A DNA stretch of 64,000 nt from an uncultured Colwellia sp. (GTDB lineage: Bacteria; Pseudomonadota; Gammaproteobacteria; Enterobacterales; Alteromonadaceae): assembly GCA_913063325.1 (NCBI GenBank), contig CAJXYE010000008.1, positions 1 to 64,000 of the forward strand. The letters run 5' to 3'. Position 1 is the stretch's first letter. Every line of letters begins with the position of its first letter. Of this stretch, positions 28,189-37,642 are shown piece after piece. The notes beneath the pieces are model-generated. The model ran no database searches. It saw only the letters and a list, made by a program, of their open reading frames with translations, and was not told where the DNA came from. Position numbers and translations under genes: made by a program.

Positions 28189-28232
28189 GCCAAAAGTCAC
28201 CCATCGACGGAGTTAAAATCATTACTTTTGGC
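28189..28232. repeat. Inverted repeat GCCAAAAGT - 26 bases - ACTTTTGGC
   Basis: Nine-base arms are perfectly complementary and separated by 26 bases. The same arms with the same spacer length occur at 35759-35802. It lies 56 bases before the adaptor gene at 28289, so it could be an operator, a hairpin in the leader, or a mobile-element footprint. Confidence 0.6.
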
Positions 28233-28288
28233 ACTGTTTAACTAAACCGACAATTCTTATCATTCTCTTAACTTATTAGGAGAATATA

Positions 28289-29365
28289 ATGCCCCGTAAT
28301 TTAGACATTGAACAACTCACCATTGACCGAAATATTACCCATAACAATACTCTTTTTTCTTCATTAATCGCTAAAGTGCTATTAAGTATTATCTTGCTTG
28401 TTTCATTGTTCGGTGGCGCTTTTGTTATTCAAGCAGCATACCGACCAAGTGATCAAGGGCTAGCGTCAGTAAGTAAAGCGACTCAAGTAGCTGATACGGA
28501 TAAACAGACAGCTAATCTTGTTATCAATACAGGCGAAGACACACAAGCTAATAATCATCTAACCAAATCGATAGACACAATAGTTAACTCTTCAGTACTC
28601 GATGCAAGCGGACATATAGTTGCCCGGCGTATTGCTACAGTGTCTTCACGTGTTACGGGCAAGTTAAACAAGTTAAATATTGAAGAAGGTCAGCGAGTTC
28701 AAAGTGACCAAATAATAGCGGAACTAGATGATAGACAAGCTAAAATTTCTTACCAACTAGCACAAGCTGACTTAACGGCTAATACCGCGCGTTTTCATGA
28801 GCTGAATATAGTGCATCAACATGAATTGCAGCGTCTTGAACGTCAACAGATCCTATTTAACAAATCACTTATTAGTGAGCAGTTTCTTGATGACAGTCGT
28901 TTTACTACTGAAAAAATTGCTGCGCAATTAACTAACAAGAAAGCCTTAATTGATTTAAGTAAGCAAAAAGTCGCTCTCGCTCAATACCAATTAGAGCAGC
29001 ACAAAATCCGCGCGCCGTTTGACGGTGTTGTCATCAGTAAAAATGCTCAGGTAGGAGAGCTTATTTCCTCAGGCTCTTCTGGTGGTGGTTTTATTCGAAC
29101 GGGTGTCGGCACTATTGTTGATATGAGTTCATTAGAAATAGAAGTTGAGGTTGCTGAAAGTTATATCAATCGAGTTCACGCTAATCAAAAAACCATCGCA
29201 ACATTAGACGCATACCCCAATTGGCAGATATCGAGTGAAGTTATTGCCGTTATCCCAACCGCCGATAGGCAAAAAGCCAGTATTAAAGTACGGGTTAAGT
29301 TACATACCACAGACGCAAGAATACTGCCTGATATGGGGGTAAAGGTTAGTTTTTTAAAAGGCTGA
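28289..29365 (+). CDS. Periplasmic adaptor (HlyD/MacA-like) of an ABC export system
   Basis: The protein is 358 residues. It has a cytoplasmic N-terminus, one membrane helix (about 27-49), a lipoyl/biotinyl-like half near GKLNKLNIEEGQRVQ, a helical hairpin (about 155-230), the second lipoyl half with the family motif IRAPFDGVVISKNAQVGE, and a beta-barrel region to the C-terminus. Such adaptors link inner-membrane transporters to an outer-membrane channel. AGGAG lies 7 bases before the ATG. It leads an operon with an ATPase and two FtsX permeases (105 bases, 3 bases and an overlap). No TolC-like gene is included. Substrate unknown. Confidence 0.88.
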   Translation: MPRNLDIEQLTIDRNITHNNTLFSSLIAKVLLSIILLVSLFGGAFVIQAAYRPSDQGLASVSKATQVADTDKQTANLVINTGEDTQANNHLTKSIDTIVNSSVLDASGHIVARRIATVSSRVTGKLNKLNIEEGQRVQSDQIIAELDDRQAKISYQLAQADLTANTARFHELNIVHQHELQRLERQQILFNKSLISEQFLDDSRFTTEKIAAQLTNKKALIDLSKQKVALAQYQLEQHKIRAPFDGVVISKNAQVGELISSGSSGGGFIRTGVGTIVDMSSLEIEVEVAESYINRVHANQKTIATLDAYPNWQISSEVIAVIPTADRQKASIKVRVKLHTTDARILPDMGVKVSFLKG

Positions 29366-29470
29366 TAAAGAGTCTTAAAAATAATAAACGCTGTACCAGA
29401 TAGCTCTTAAGTAACTCATCAAGTTGCTTACAAGCAACCACAAGTAACTCACAAGTCATTAGGGAATATT

Positions 29471-30193
29471 ATGCAAACAGATAATCAAAATAAAATAGCC
29501 ATTGAATTAAAGCAAATAAATAAAAGTTATCAGAAAGGCAGCAACAATGTTGTTGTACATGACAATTTTAATTTATCGATAGCAGAAGGTGAATTTGTTG
29601 CGTTAATGGGGCCATCAGGTTTAGGTAAAAGTACCTTACTGCATTTAATTGGTGGTTTAGATTTACCCACCTCAGGTAGCGTCATTATTGGTGCGCAGCG
29701 AATTGATACCTTATCAGAGGGAAAACTATCAACATGGCGTGCTGAAAATATTGGTTTTGTTTTTCAATCACATCATTTATTACCGGTATTAACCGCGCAA
29801 GGTAATGTTGAGTTACCTTTGTTGTTAACGCCATTAGATAACAAGCAAAGAAAGCAACATGCCAGTTTAGCACTGCGTTTAGTAGGTATGGAGGAGCGTG
29901 CTAAGCACTTACCTAAAGAGCTTTCAGGGGGGCAAGAGCAAAGGGTTGCCATTGCTCGCGCTATTGTCAGTGATCCTAAAATTATTTTGTGCGATGAGCC
30001 TACCGGTAACTTAGATAGAAAAACGGCCGATGAAATTTTGTCATTGCTCACCACGCTTAATAAAGATTATGGCAAAACGATTGTCATGGTGACTCATGAT
30101 TTAAGGGCGAGTGAGTATGCAAGCAGAGTGATTAATTTAGAACAGTACATTGATGCAGGCAAACAAAGCCAATTGTCTGCGGTAGAGGGGTAA
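29471..30193 (+). CDS. ABC transporter ATP-binding protein, MacB/LolD type
   Basis: The protein is 240 residues, a single nucleotide-binding domain. Walker A is G47-PSGLGKS-T55, signature [15 protein letters not shown], Walker [13 protein letters not shown], and the switch histidine is in MVTHD. Walker A has L51 where the family usually has serine, and Walker B has cysteine where alanine is usual; both positions tolerate change. It should energise the two FtsX-type permeases that follow, the first starting 3 bases after its stop. The arrangement resembles MacB-type mechanotransmission exporters, here with separate polypeptides. Confidence 0.92.
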   Translation: MQTDNQNKIAIELKQINKSYQKGSNNVVVHDNFNLSIAEGEFVALMGPSGLGKSTLLHLIGGLDLPTSGSVIIGAQRIDTLSEGKLSTWRAENIGFVFQSHHLLPVLTAQGNVELPLLLTPLDNKQRKQHASLALRLVGMEERAKHLPKELSGGQEQRVAIARAIVSDPKIILCDEPTGNLDRKTADEILSLLTTLNKDYGKTIVMVTHDLRASEYASRVINLEQYIDAGKQSQLSAVEG

Positions 30194-30196
30194 CTC

Positions 30197-31357
30197 ATGA
30201 ATATACTTCAGTTAGTTTGGGTTAATAGTTTTCGTAAAAAAACGCGTTTTAGTTTGACCTGTTTGTCGGTAATGATTGCCTTTTTTTTATTCTCAATTTT
30301 AGCAGGCATTAATCATGCGCTAACAAGTAATGTCAGTAGTAATAATCAATATCGACTACTTACCAGTCATAAAATATCCCTTGCCCGTTCTTTACCACTT
30401 AATTACCAGCAAAAAATTTCCGCTCTTGCTGGCGTTGAAAGTGTTAGTTATGTCTCTTGGTTTGGTGGTTTTTTCAAAGATGAAACCAATCAACTGGCCG
30501 TTTTAGCTGTTGATCATAATAATTACTTTGAAATGTTTGATGAATATAACATGCCAGCTGGGCAGCTTGAACAATGGAAGAAAACACGTACAGGACTAGT
30601 TATCGGCCAAGCCATTGCTAATAAGTATGGTTGGAAAGTTGGTGATAGAGTACCACTTAGCTCTTCCATTTGGATGAATAGAGACGGCGTTTTTACTTGG
30701 CAATTTACTGTTGCTGCAATCTATCAAAGTGAAGGTGGCGCGAGTGATGAAAAACAAATGTTTTTTCAACATGCTTACTTTGATAAAGGCCGTGCTTATG
30801 CGCGTAATATGGTGAGCTGGTTAACACCCAAAGTAGATGAGCAAGCAGATGTAGATGAAGTAAGTCAGCGAATCGATAAGTTGTTTGCAAACTCTAATGG
30901 CGCAACCAGAACAACTACCGAGCAAGTTTTCATTAAAGAGCGGGTACAACAGTTTGTAGATATGGCGATGGTTATTAAATTAGTGGTAATTGCGGTATTT
31001 TTTACCTTGTTGTTAATTGTCTGTAATACCATGGTACAGAGTAATCGAGAACGTTTAAATGAAAGTGCCATGATGAAAGCACTGGGTTTTTCTAGTCGAT
31101 TTTTGATTGCTCAAGTGTATTTAGAATCTTTTTTTCTGTTGGCACTAGGGGCACTATTAGGCTGTCTATCTGCGCAGTTATGTTTAGTTTATGTTAGCCA
31201 CTTATTTACTGACTTTCTTCCTGGCATAGCCATTGATAACGTGCATTACTTCGATGTCATTGTACTGGTATTTATTGCCGCGACACTGTGCAGTTTACTA
31301 CCCGCTTTAACCCTAAAGCGTCTAACTATAAGCAATACCTTAGGAGCAAAAGCATAA
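30197..31357 (+). CDS. FtsX/MacB-type permease (first of two)
   Basis: The protein is 386 residues with the MacB/FtsX topology: one N-terminal helix (about 17-40), a large periplasmic domain (about 42-255) and three C-terminal helices (about 258-285, 305-335 and 350-375). The ESAMMKALGFSSRFLIAQVYLES segment after the second helix is the family's coupling-helix motif. AGAGGGG precedes the ATG. Its stop overlaps the start of the second permease (TAATG), so the two are probably translated as a coupled pair and form a heterodimer with two copies of the ATPase. Confidence 0.9.
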   Translation: MNILQLVWVNSFRKKTRFSLTCLSVMIAFFLFSILAGINHALTSNVSSNNQYRLLTSHKISLARSLPLNYQQKISALAGVESVSYVSWFGGFFKDETNQLAVLAVDHNNYFEMFDEYNMPAGQLEQWKKTRTGLVIGQAIANKYGWKVGDRVPLSSSIWMNRDGVFTWQFTVAAIYQSEGGASDEKQMFFQHAYFDKGRAYARNMVSWLTPKVDEQADVDEVSQRIDKLFANSNGATRTTTEQVFIKERVQQFVDMAMVIKLVVIAVFFTLLLIVCNTMVQSNRERLNESAMMKALGFSSRFLIAQVYLESFFLLALGALLGCLSAQLCLVYVSHLFTDFLPGIAIDNVHYFDVIVLVFIAATLCSLLPALTLKRLTISNTLGAKA

Positions 31358-32580
31358 TGGTTCAGTTAATCAATAATAGCCGAGATAAATTAAAGCAAGC
31401 GGTGGCTTTAGCAACAATTAATTTAAAAAGTTTTCCACATAGAGCTATTGCCTCATCGGTAAGTATCTTGAGCATAGGCTGTGTTGCCGCGGTCATTTTA
31501 TCGGTGTTAGCTATGACGCAAGGTATGGTTAAAACGTTAGAGAGAACTGGGCTTGATGATACCTTGATTGTGATGCGCGCCGGTGCCGTGTCAGAATTAC
31601 AAAGTGTTATGTTTCCAGCAGAAGTCAATATTCTAGCAAACAATGCGCAAGTGTTGAAAAATAGTGATAACCAAGCACTTGTTTCTGCTGAAATGTTTGT
31701 TAATGCAGAAATGCTTCATATTGATAAATCAGGTGCAAAGCATATTGAAAAATTAGCATTAAGAGGCATTAATAAAAACACTTACAACTTTCGGCCCAAC
31801 TTTAACATTATCGCTGGCGAAAAATTTAAAACGGGTTTACGACAAGTCATTATTGGCCAAGCAATAGCTCGAAAAATCCCAGAGTTAACCGTAGGTTCTA
31901 CCATTACCCTGGGTGGTGCGCGTTGGCTGATTAGCGGCATATTTACCGATAACAATAGTGTTTTTGAGTCTGAGTTATGGGCAGATATTGGTATGGTACA
32001 AAGTGATTATAAGCGGGGAAATACCTTACAATCTGTTCGATTAGCACTTAAAGCTAATACTGATATAGCGGCACTTAACCAAGCGTGGCAAGATGATCCG
32101 CGTTTGAATGTTCGCATAATGGTTGAAAAACAATTTTTTGCTGACCAAGCTGAAAATTTAACTCGATTAATACGTTGGATTGGTTTTCCTGTGGCATTTA
32201 TTATGGCACTTGGTGCTATGATAGCAGCCTTAAATACCATGTATGCCACTATCGCTAGCCGTAGCAAAGAAATAGCTACGCATAAAGCGATAGGTTTTAG
32301 TGCTTTTGCTATCTCATTTTCTATTCTCACTGAAGCTTTGTTGATTGCTGTCCTTGGTGCGCTACTGGGAATTTTACCCCTGTACTTTATTTTTGATGGT
32401 TGGACAGCATCAACTCAAGATGCCAATAACTTAAGTCAAATGATGTTTAACTTTGAGCTATCCATGGGTCTAATGACTCAAACGTTACTTTTTTCTATAA
32501 CCATTGGTTTATTAGGTGGCATTCTGCCAGCGATTAAAGCTATGCGTCTGCCAGTAACCGTCGCCCTAAGAGACAATTAA
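31357..32580 (+). CDS. FtsX/MacB-type permease (second of two)
   Basis: I start at the ATG at 31357 (407 residues), which overlaps the upstream stop as TAATG and has AGGAG 10 bases before it. A GTG at 31288 would extend the frame by 23 residues into the upstream gene without a ribosome-binding site. Topology: helix near residues 26-50, periplasmic domain (about 52-275), three helices toward the C-terminus, with SRSKEIATHKAIGFSAFAIS as the coupling segment. It is homologous to the first permease but clearly diverged, so the pair is an old duplication. It ends the operon. Confidence 0.9.
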   Translation: MVQLINNSRDKLKQAVALATINLKSFPHRAIASSVSILSIGCVAAVILSVLAMTQGMVKTLERTGLDDTLIVMRAGAVSELQSVMFPAEVNILANNAQVLKNSDNQALVSAEMFVNAEMLHIDKSGAKHIEKLALRGINKNTYNFRPNFNIIAGEKFKTGLRQVIIGQAIARKIPELTVGSTITLGGARWLISGIFTDNNSVFESELWADIGMVQSDYKRGNTLQSVRLALKANTDIAALNQAWQDDPRLNVRIMVEKQFFADQAENLTRLIRWIGFPVAFIMALGAMIAALNTMYATIASRSKEIATHKAIGFSAFAISFSILTEALLIAVLGALLGILPLYFIFDGWTASTQDANNLSQMMFNFELSMGLMTQTLLFSITIGLLGGILPAIKAMRLPVTVALRDN

Positions 32581-33020
32581 CTTGCCATATAGCAACGGCC
32601 TAAATATCTAATAACGTCGTTGCTTCCAATTGAAATAGCTCGGTATCACTCAATCAAACGGCTAATTTTTAATATTTATTCTCAATGTTTATCTTAAAGT
32701 TGAAGCTAAAATCCTAGTTAATCTAATGGGTGAAGTAGCGAGATGTGGATAGTTAAAAATAATGAGTATTGCTTTATCATTGTCCCTAATTTTTGAAATA
32801 AATCTCCCGTATGATCACTAATACCACAAAAGCTGTCTTAATTTTGGTATGAATTTATCACTATAAATAGTCCTTTCCGCCACCACAGCCGTAGTTACAT
32901 AATTGTATTGGTATGACTTCAAAGTGTAAGCAGAAGTGAGTAGTAATAAATTCAGAATTCCGTAGTAGGCACGATAGCAGCTGTTAAAATTGGATTTACA
33001 GAACAGTTGTAACAATTATA
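32581..33020. other. Intergenic region between converging genes, with a repeat fragment
   Basis: The gap lies between converging transcripts (export operon and TonB receptor). It holds the repeat fragment 32613-32655 and, at its left, arms AGCAACG / CGTTGCT that could pair around a 20-base loop but lack a T-run. A minus-strand frame at 32818-33015 has no ribosome-binding site and is not called. Confidence 0.5.
32613..32655 (+). repeat. Fragment of dispersed repeat core
   Basis: These 43 bases align without gaps with 41674-41716. Shared blocks are CGTTGCTT, CAAT, AATAGC and TCAATC at the same spacing. The same core occurs on the other strand in the element at 58879. Confidence 0.6.
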
Positions 33021-35372
33021 TTAAAACCCAACCTCTACAGTTAGCCAGAAAACTCGTGGCTCTTCCAACCAACTACTTACAGGAACAAAACCATAATTTA
33101 TTGATTTTTGTCGTTTATTATCATCAAAGTTAACAAGGTTCTGCCCATAAAGACTAAGTTTAGTGTTGTTTAAATAAGGCACATTCCAAATTATAGATGC
33201 ATTAAGGCGTATAGAGTGTCCAAATGCCTCTTTATCATCAATTACCTTTTGATATTCACTCAACGTTTGTAGACCATTAACATAACTTTCCAAATCGCCA
33301 GAAGATAAAGAGCTTGCATCTACCGCAGCGTAGGCATTGTCATACATAGAATACAAATCATTACCATACGCTAGTTCCCACATGATTCTGGCATCAATAT
33401 GCAAGATAAAGTCATCTCCCAAACGGATATCTGACCATAATTTAGTGGTATTGTCGGACCAAAAGGTGAGGCTATTACCCGTGCTATTTAATGATAGAAA
33501 ACTTCTATTTAGAAAGAAATCAGAGAGACTAATTTTTTGAGATTTTGAACCATTATCTTCCTTAGCAATAAAGTCCCAATCATTAAGCTTTAGATAGGCA
33601 TGATTCATACCAAAAGTAACATTGCTGACTTGATAGACAAGTTCCCATTCTATACCGCTGGATCTTTGTTTACCAACTAGCTCTGACTTGTCGCCACTCC
33701 AGGCAATAATTTCAGCATCGTAAGTATAAAAAGTTAGATTTGTGTGCATTTGAGCATTAAAAATATGGTGGTATGAAAGTTCCAAAGCTTTGATTTCTTC
33801 CGGATCATTTTGATTACCTTCAAGTTCTTCTATATAAAGATCAGTCATGGTATTCATGCGTAACGATTGTTGCCAACTCGCTTTTATAGTGTTGTGCTCG
33901 TCAATGTTGGCAACCACTGCAATGCGAGGAGAAAACATGCTGTCGGTAAAATCATTTTTATCAATTCTAGCTGAAAGTAATGTTTGGATTTCGGGACGTA
34001 AATGATATTTTAATTCTGCCATGAATGAATAAGTGTTAGCCGACCAGCCATCGGTATATTTAACTACATTAGAGTCTTTGAGAGTACCGTTACTACCATC
34101 ACCTCGATACAATGAATCTTCAGAAATAAAATTGCGCCTGCTAGAGCCAGCGCGAAATGTATTCGCCGAGTCCCTCCAAGGTTTGGTTAAATAATCATGG
34201 GAGAATTCAATACCTGTGGTGAATGCATCATCATCATTCCAACTATAAGTGAGTAATGTACGGGCAAACCATTCGTTTTCTGAATAGTTTTTTGTTCTAT
34301 TTAAAATGCCGTTATGATCAATATCCGTTTCTTTGGCGTTAGTCGTATAATAATTAACTGAGTCGAAACTGAGTAAACTCTTTAATTGCCATTGATTATT
34401 TATCTGATAGTTATTATCAAGGTTAAATAAGAGCAGTTCTTCACGAAATTCGTGAGTTGCCTGCTCGCCATTTAAGTAGTCCTTCTTTGTTACCGTACCA
34501 ACGTTACCCGATGAACTATACCGTGTTAATAAATGCCAATTCTCAAAAAGTGCTATATCAAAGGAAATCTTAATTTGCGGTTCGTCATCAGCATCGCTAT
34601 AAAAGTTAGCGACAGTATTGCCATCTGAGCCGCTAAAAACCTCATCATTACCTTTGTAACCATGCTCACCATTAGGAGAAAATTGATAGATGTTAAGATT
34701 TTCATAACCTTCAGTACGCACTATACTCATATGAGTTCGCCATTGAACATCTTCACCGGCATGACCAACATCTATATAAGCGCCTTTGCTTTGGTAATCG
34801 GCGTTATAGGTTAACCCTACTGTTATACCATCATAAGACCCTGCCTTCTTGGTAATAATATTGATAACACCGGAAATAGCACCTGGGCCATGGGTTACTG
34901 AGCCAGGTCCTCTAGCAACTTCTATTCTTTCTATATCATTCATGTCCCAATTATTGAGTGCTGAAAGTGAACCCCGATAAGACTTTTGATTAATAGGTCT
35001 GCCATTAATGAGTAATAGCGTAGTGTAATTTCTCTCGCCAAGCCCACGCATGCGTATATTACCGCCACTTGTCGCGTCATCGAAGAACATCAAACCCGGC
35101 ACATAGATCTCAAGCAAGTCACGAATATTTCTAGCGGGAGTTCGCTCAATTTGTTGTTGGTTAATAATAGTGATACTGGAGGGCGATTGATTTACGGTAC
35201 TTTCGGTAAGGCCGCTAGTACTAACGGTAATCTGTGACAATTCCTCTAGTGACAAACTAAAATAATTCGACATATCTGTATCAAATTCATCGTCACTTGC
35301 AAAGGCAGAAAAAGCTATAATCAGGCTAAAAAAAATGACTGATTGTGCCAAAACTCTACTTTTTATTAACAT
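33021..35372 (-). CDS. TonB-dependent outer-membrane receptor
   Basis: The protein is 783 residues. A signal peptide (1-25, ending AFAS) is followed by the SLEELSQITVSTSG region typical of one receptor subgroup, a plug domain (about 55-175: RNIRDLLEIYVPG, NIRMRGLGERNYTTLLLINGRP, IERIEVARGPGSVTHGPGAISGVINIITKK) and a 22-strand-type barrel ending in the outer-membrane signature residue F. GGAAAG lies before the ATG. It should import a siderophore, haem, vitamin or carbohydrate; the substrate is not clear from sequence. No transporter partner is adjacent. A 548-base gap with two repeats precedes it and also serves the divergent DUF2141 gene. Confidence 0.92.
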   Translation of the reverse strand: MLIKSRVLAQSVIFFSLIIAFSAFASDDEFDTDMSNYFSLSLEELSQITVSTSGLTESTVNQSPSSITIINQQQIERTPARNIRDLLEIYVPGLMFFDDATSGGNIRMRGLGERNYTTLLLINGRPINQKSYRGSLSALNNWDMNDIERIEVARGPGSVTHGPGAISGVINIITKKAGSYDGITVGLTYNADYQSKGAYIDVGHAGEDVQWRTHMSIVRTEGYENLNIYQFSPNGEHGYKGNDEVFSGSDGNTVANFYSDADDEPQIKISFDIALFENWHLLTRYSSSGNVGTVTKKDYLNGEQATHEFREELLLFNLDNNYQINNQWQLKSLLSFDSVNYYTTNAKETDIDHNGILNRTKNYSENEWFARTLLTYSWNDDDAFTTGIEFSHDYLTKPWRDSANTFRAGSSRRNFISEDSLYRGDGSNGTLKDSNVVKYTDGWSANTYSFMAELKYHLRPEIQTLLSARIDKNDFTDSMFSPRIAVVANIDEHNTIKASWQQSLRMNTMTDLYIEELEGNQNDPEEIKALELSYHHIFNAQMHTNLTFYTYDAEIIAWSGDKSELVGKQRSSGIEWELVYQVSNVTFGMNHAYLKLNDWDFIAKEDNGSKSQKISLSDFFLNRSFLSLNSTGNSLTFWSDNTTKLWSDIRLGDDFILHIDARIMWELAYGNDLYSMYDNAYAAVDASSLSSGDLESYVNGLQTLSEYQKVIDDKEAFGHSIRLNASIIWNVPYLNNTKLSLYGQNLVNFDDNKRQKSINYGFVPVSSWLEEPRVFWLTVEVGF

Positions 35373-35610
35373 GACTTTCCGCTTAAGGTTAATTAAATAG
35401 AATTTGTTAAGTATAGTCGCCTTACCGATTTAATATAGTGGACTTGATGAGAAAAAAGTGAGTCTGATGTGTTAAATATTTGTTGTTCTTTGTGGAAAAA
35501 TTAACGTTTTGAAATGCAATCCGACTGTCTGCAATGAGCTTTGAAGCAGACCTTAGCTACAGCAACTCTGAGACTTTCGCTTAGCGCACTTAGTTACTAT
35601 TTTTTCTTGC

Positions 35611-35728
35611 GATTTGTGAGGTTTTTATTATTTTCTCATGACTTTTGATGTAAGAACTTTAAGTGTTTCTACCAAGCTAGCTATAGTCCATAAAATAGTA
35701 TTCAATAATTCTCATCATTTGTGACGAT
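35611..35728 (+). repeat. Dispersed intergenic repeat, copy B
   Basis: It aligns with 773-893 from GTGAGGTTTTTATTATTTTC to GTGACGAT. Both copies lie in long gaps beside genes for exported proteins. No frame is conserved. Confidence 0.6.
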
Positions 35729-35757
35729 TTACAGATAAGTTGTATTTTTTAATGGCA

Positions 35758-35803
35758 TGCCAAAAGTCATGATAACAACGTTATAAAAAGATGACTTTTG
35801 GCA
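35758..35803. repeat. Inverted repeat TGCCAAAAGTCA / TGACTTTTGGCA
   Basis: Twelve-base arms are perfectly complementary around 22 bases. The inner nine bases of each arm match the repeat at 28189-28232, with the same 26-base distance between them. It lies 117 bases before the DUF2141 start. Confidence 0.7.
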
Positions 35804-35920
35804 CCTGTCGCTAAGAGCTATATTACCTATCATTACCTTGTCGAAACAACATAGTTCAGCTTAGCCGCTCTTGACGAGCACAGCTCAAGTTATAACATCA
35901 ATATAATAAAGGAAAACATT

Positions 35921-36373
35921 ATGCTTATTAAAAAAATTATCTCTTTATCAGCAAGTAGCTTAGTACTGGCAGCAATAAACTCGTTAGCGTTAATTGCTGT
36001 GATGAGTCAGCAAGCCCATGCTGCAGATTTAACTGTAAATATTAGTGATGTAAACCAAGGTAAAGGCCATGTGATGGTCGGTTTATACTCAGGAACAGAG
36101 GCATTTAACCAAGGAATAACCAGTTTTGGTTCAAGAGTTAAAGCGGATAATGAACAGGAACAAGTCGTTTTTAAAGATGTTCCTGCAGGTGAATATGCTA
36201 TCAAAATTTATCAAGATGAAAACAGTAACCAAAAACTAGATTTTAATTTTATCGGCATTCCAAAAGAAGGTTATGGTTTTAGTAATAATGTTGGTAGATT
36301 TGGCAGTCCACAGTACCAAGAGGCTAAATTCATGGTAGAAGAAAAAACAGAAATTCAAATAGAATTATTTTAA
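35921..36373 (+). CDS. DUF2141-family exported protein
   Basis: The protein is 150 residues with a signal peptide (about 1-34, ending QQAHA). The mature part is a small beta-sandwich of the DUF2141 family: a start ADLTVNISDVNQGKGHVMVG, the KDVPAGEYAIKIYQDENSNQKLDFN loop, and a GIPKEGYGFSNN turn. The DENSNQKLD loop resembles a calcium-binding site. Function is unknown; relatives are small periplasmic or surface proteins. AAAGGAAA lies before the ATG. A sensor kinase/regulator pair starts 96 bases downstream and may be co-transcribed. Confidence 0.85.
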   Translation: MLIKKIISLSASSLVLAAINSLALIAVMSQQAHAADLTVNISDVNQGKGHVMVGLYSGTEAFNQGITSFGSRVKADNEQEQVVFKDVPAGEYAIKIYQDENSNQKLDFNFIGIPKEGYGFSNNVGRFGSPQYQEAKFMVEEKTEIQIELF

Positions 36374-36469
36374 TATAAAATTAACAGCTATTAACAAACG
36401 CTCTAGTCTTAGTTTTTACTAACACTACAGCGTTTCCTCATTTATAAGTCGGTTCGGTAAAATTTAATT

Positions 36470-37642
36470 ATGTTAAAGTCCTTTATTCCAGAGCATTTAC
36501 ATAAAGACTGGTTATTACACTTTTCTGGTTTTTTGACTTGGTCAGTTATTTGTTTTTTATCGTTAAATAACTTAACTATAGGGCCAGAGTTTGTCCTTAA
36601 ACTAGTAGCCTTTCTTATCTTTTATATGTCTTTTGCTTGGATAATATCTTGTAAGTCTGATGTTTTTCCAAAGCGAGATAAGTTTATCTTGTTATGCCAA
36701 GTGATTTTAGTACTGGTATTAGTTAAGTATGATAACTACGATATTTCCCCTATTTTATTAGTACTTATTGCTACGCAATTGCCATCAAGGTTTAGTCGCC
36801 GTGAAGCTATGTATATAATGATTGCAATTACGGCGGCGCATTTTTGTCTAAAATATGATGGTCATGTTTTAAATGCATTTTTCCATGTGATTATTTATTT
36901 AATGCTGCAAATATTTGGTTTTTCTGCCATTGAAAGTAACTTGCGAGAAGTAAAGGCAAAAGAAGATCTTAGCGCTATTAATCAAGAGTTATTGGCGGCA
37001 CGATTTATGTTAAAGGAATCCTCACAACGTAAAGAACGTTTGAGAATTTCAAGAGACTTACATGATGTTATTGGTCATCAGTTAACCGCTTTAGCGCTAA
37101 ATCTTGAAGTAAGTCGACACAAAGTCCCTGATGAGTTTAAACCTTTGTTAGCACAAAACCTTGCTCAGGCTAAAAACTTACTGTCAGACGTGCGTGAAGT
37201 GGTTAAAGAAATGCGCAGTGAAGAGCAGTTTGATCTAGTAGATAAGTTATCAAGCCTTCTTGAGCAGCTACCTGAATGTCAGCTTAGGGTAGAATCTTCG
37301 CCTGAAATAAATGCACTATCTTTGAAGCAACAATTAATGTTTTGTTTACAAGAAGGGGTGAGCAATGCCATACGCCACGGTAAGGCAAATCAATTTACCT
37401 TATCAGCCGAGAAAAAGGATAAGCAACTAAGCCTATATTTAAGTGATAATGGTGTAGTGAAATCTATAGAGCAATCAACTACTCAGTCAGAGTCTCCATT
37501 AGAAAATAAATCAGAACAGCAGTTAGGTAGTGGACTTATAGGTATGCAAGAACGTTTAGCTGACTTTCAAGGCATAGTTGAACTAATACAAACACCTGCA
37601 GGTTGTACCTTAAAAATTCAAGTGGAAGATAACTATGACTGA
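36470..37642 (+). CDS. Membrane sensor histidine kinase of the NarX/DesK type
   Basis: The protein is 390 residues. Five or six hydrophobic helices occupy about 15-160 with very short loops, so sensing is likely within the membrane. A HisKA_3 dimerisation region follows with phospho-acceptor H198 in SRDLHDVIGHQL, and a C-terminal HATPase domain has the N box LQEGVSNAIRHGKA, a D-N-G turn (LSDNGV) and the GSGLIGMQERL loop. This is the organisation of DesK-like kinases that respond to membrane state. Its end overlaps the regulator start by 8 bases, so translation is coupled and the pair is certain. Confidence 0.92.
   Translation: MLKSFIPEHLHKDWLLHFSGFLTWSVICFLSLNNLTIGPEFVLKLVAFLIFYMSFAWIISCKSDVFPKRDKFILLCQVILVLVLVKYDNYDISPILLVLIATQLPSRFSRREAMYIMIAITAAHFCLKYDGHVLNAFFHVIIYLMLQIFGFSAIESNLREVKAKEDLSAINQELLAARFMLKESSQRKERLRISRDLHDVIGHQLTALALNLEVSRHKVPDEFKPLLAQNLAQAKNLLSDVREVVKEMRSEEQFDLVDKLSSLLEQLPECQLRVESSPEINALSLKQQLMFCLQEGVSNAIRHGKANQFTLSAEKKDKQLSLYLSDNGVVKSIEQSTTQSESPLENKSEQQLGSGLIGMQERLADFQGIVELIQTPAGCTLKIQVEDNYD

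Larger units (their letters stand above)
35373..35920. other. Divergent intergenic region with two repeats
   Basis: These 548 bases separate the TonB receptor and the DUF2141 gene. They hold the dispersed repeat copy B (35611-35728) and the inverted repeat at 35758-35803. No gene is seen. Confidence 0.55.

Noticed and set aside
32818-33015. 65-codon minus-strand frame before the end of the TonB receptor gene
   Set aside because: No ribosome-binding site, no recognisable sequence, and located in a converging intergenic gap.
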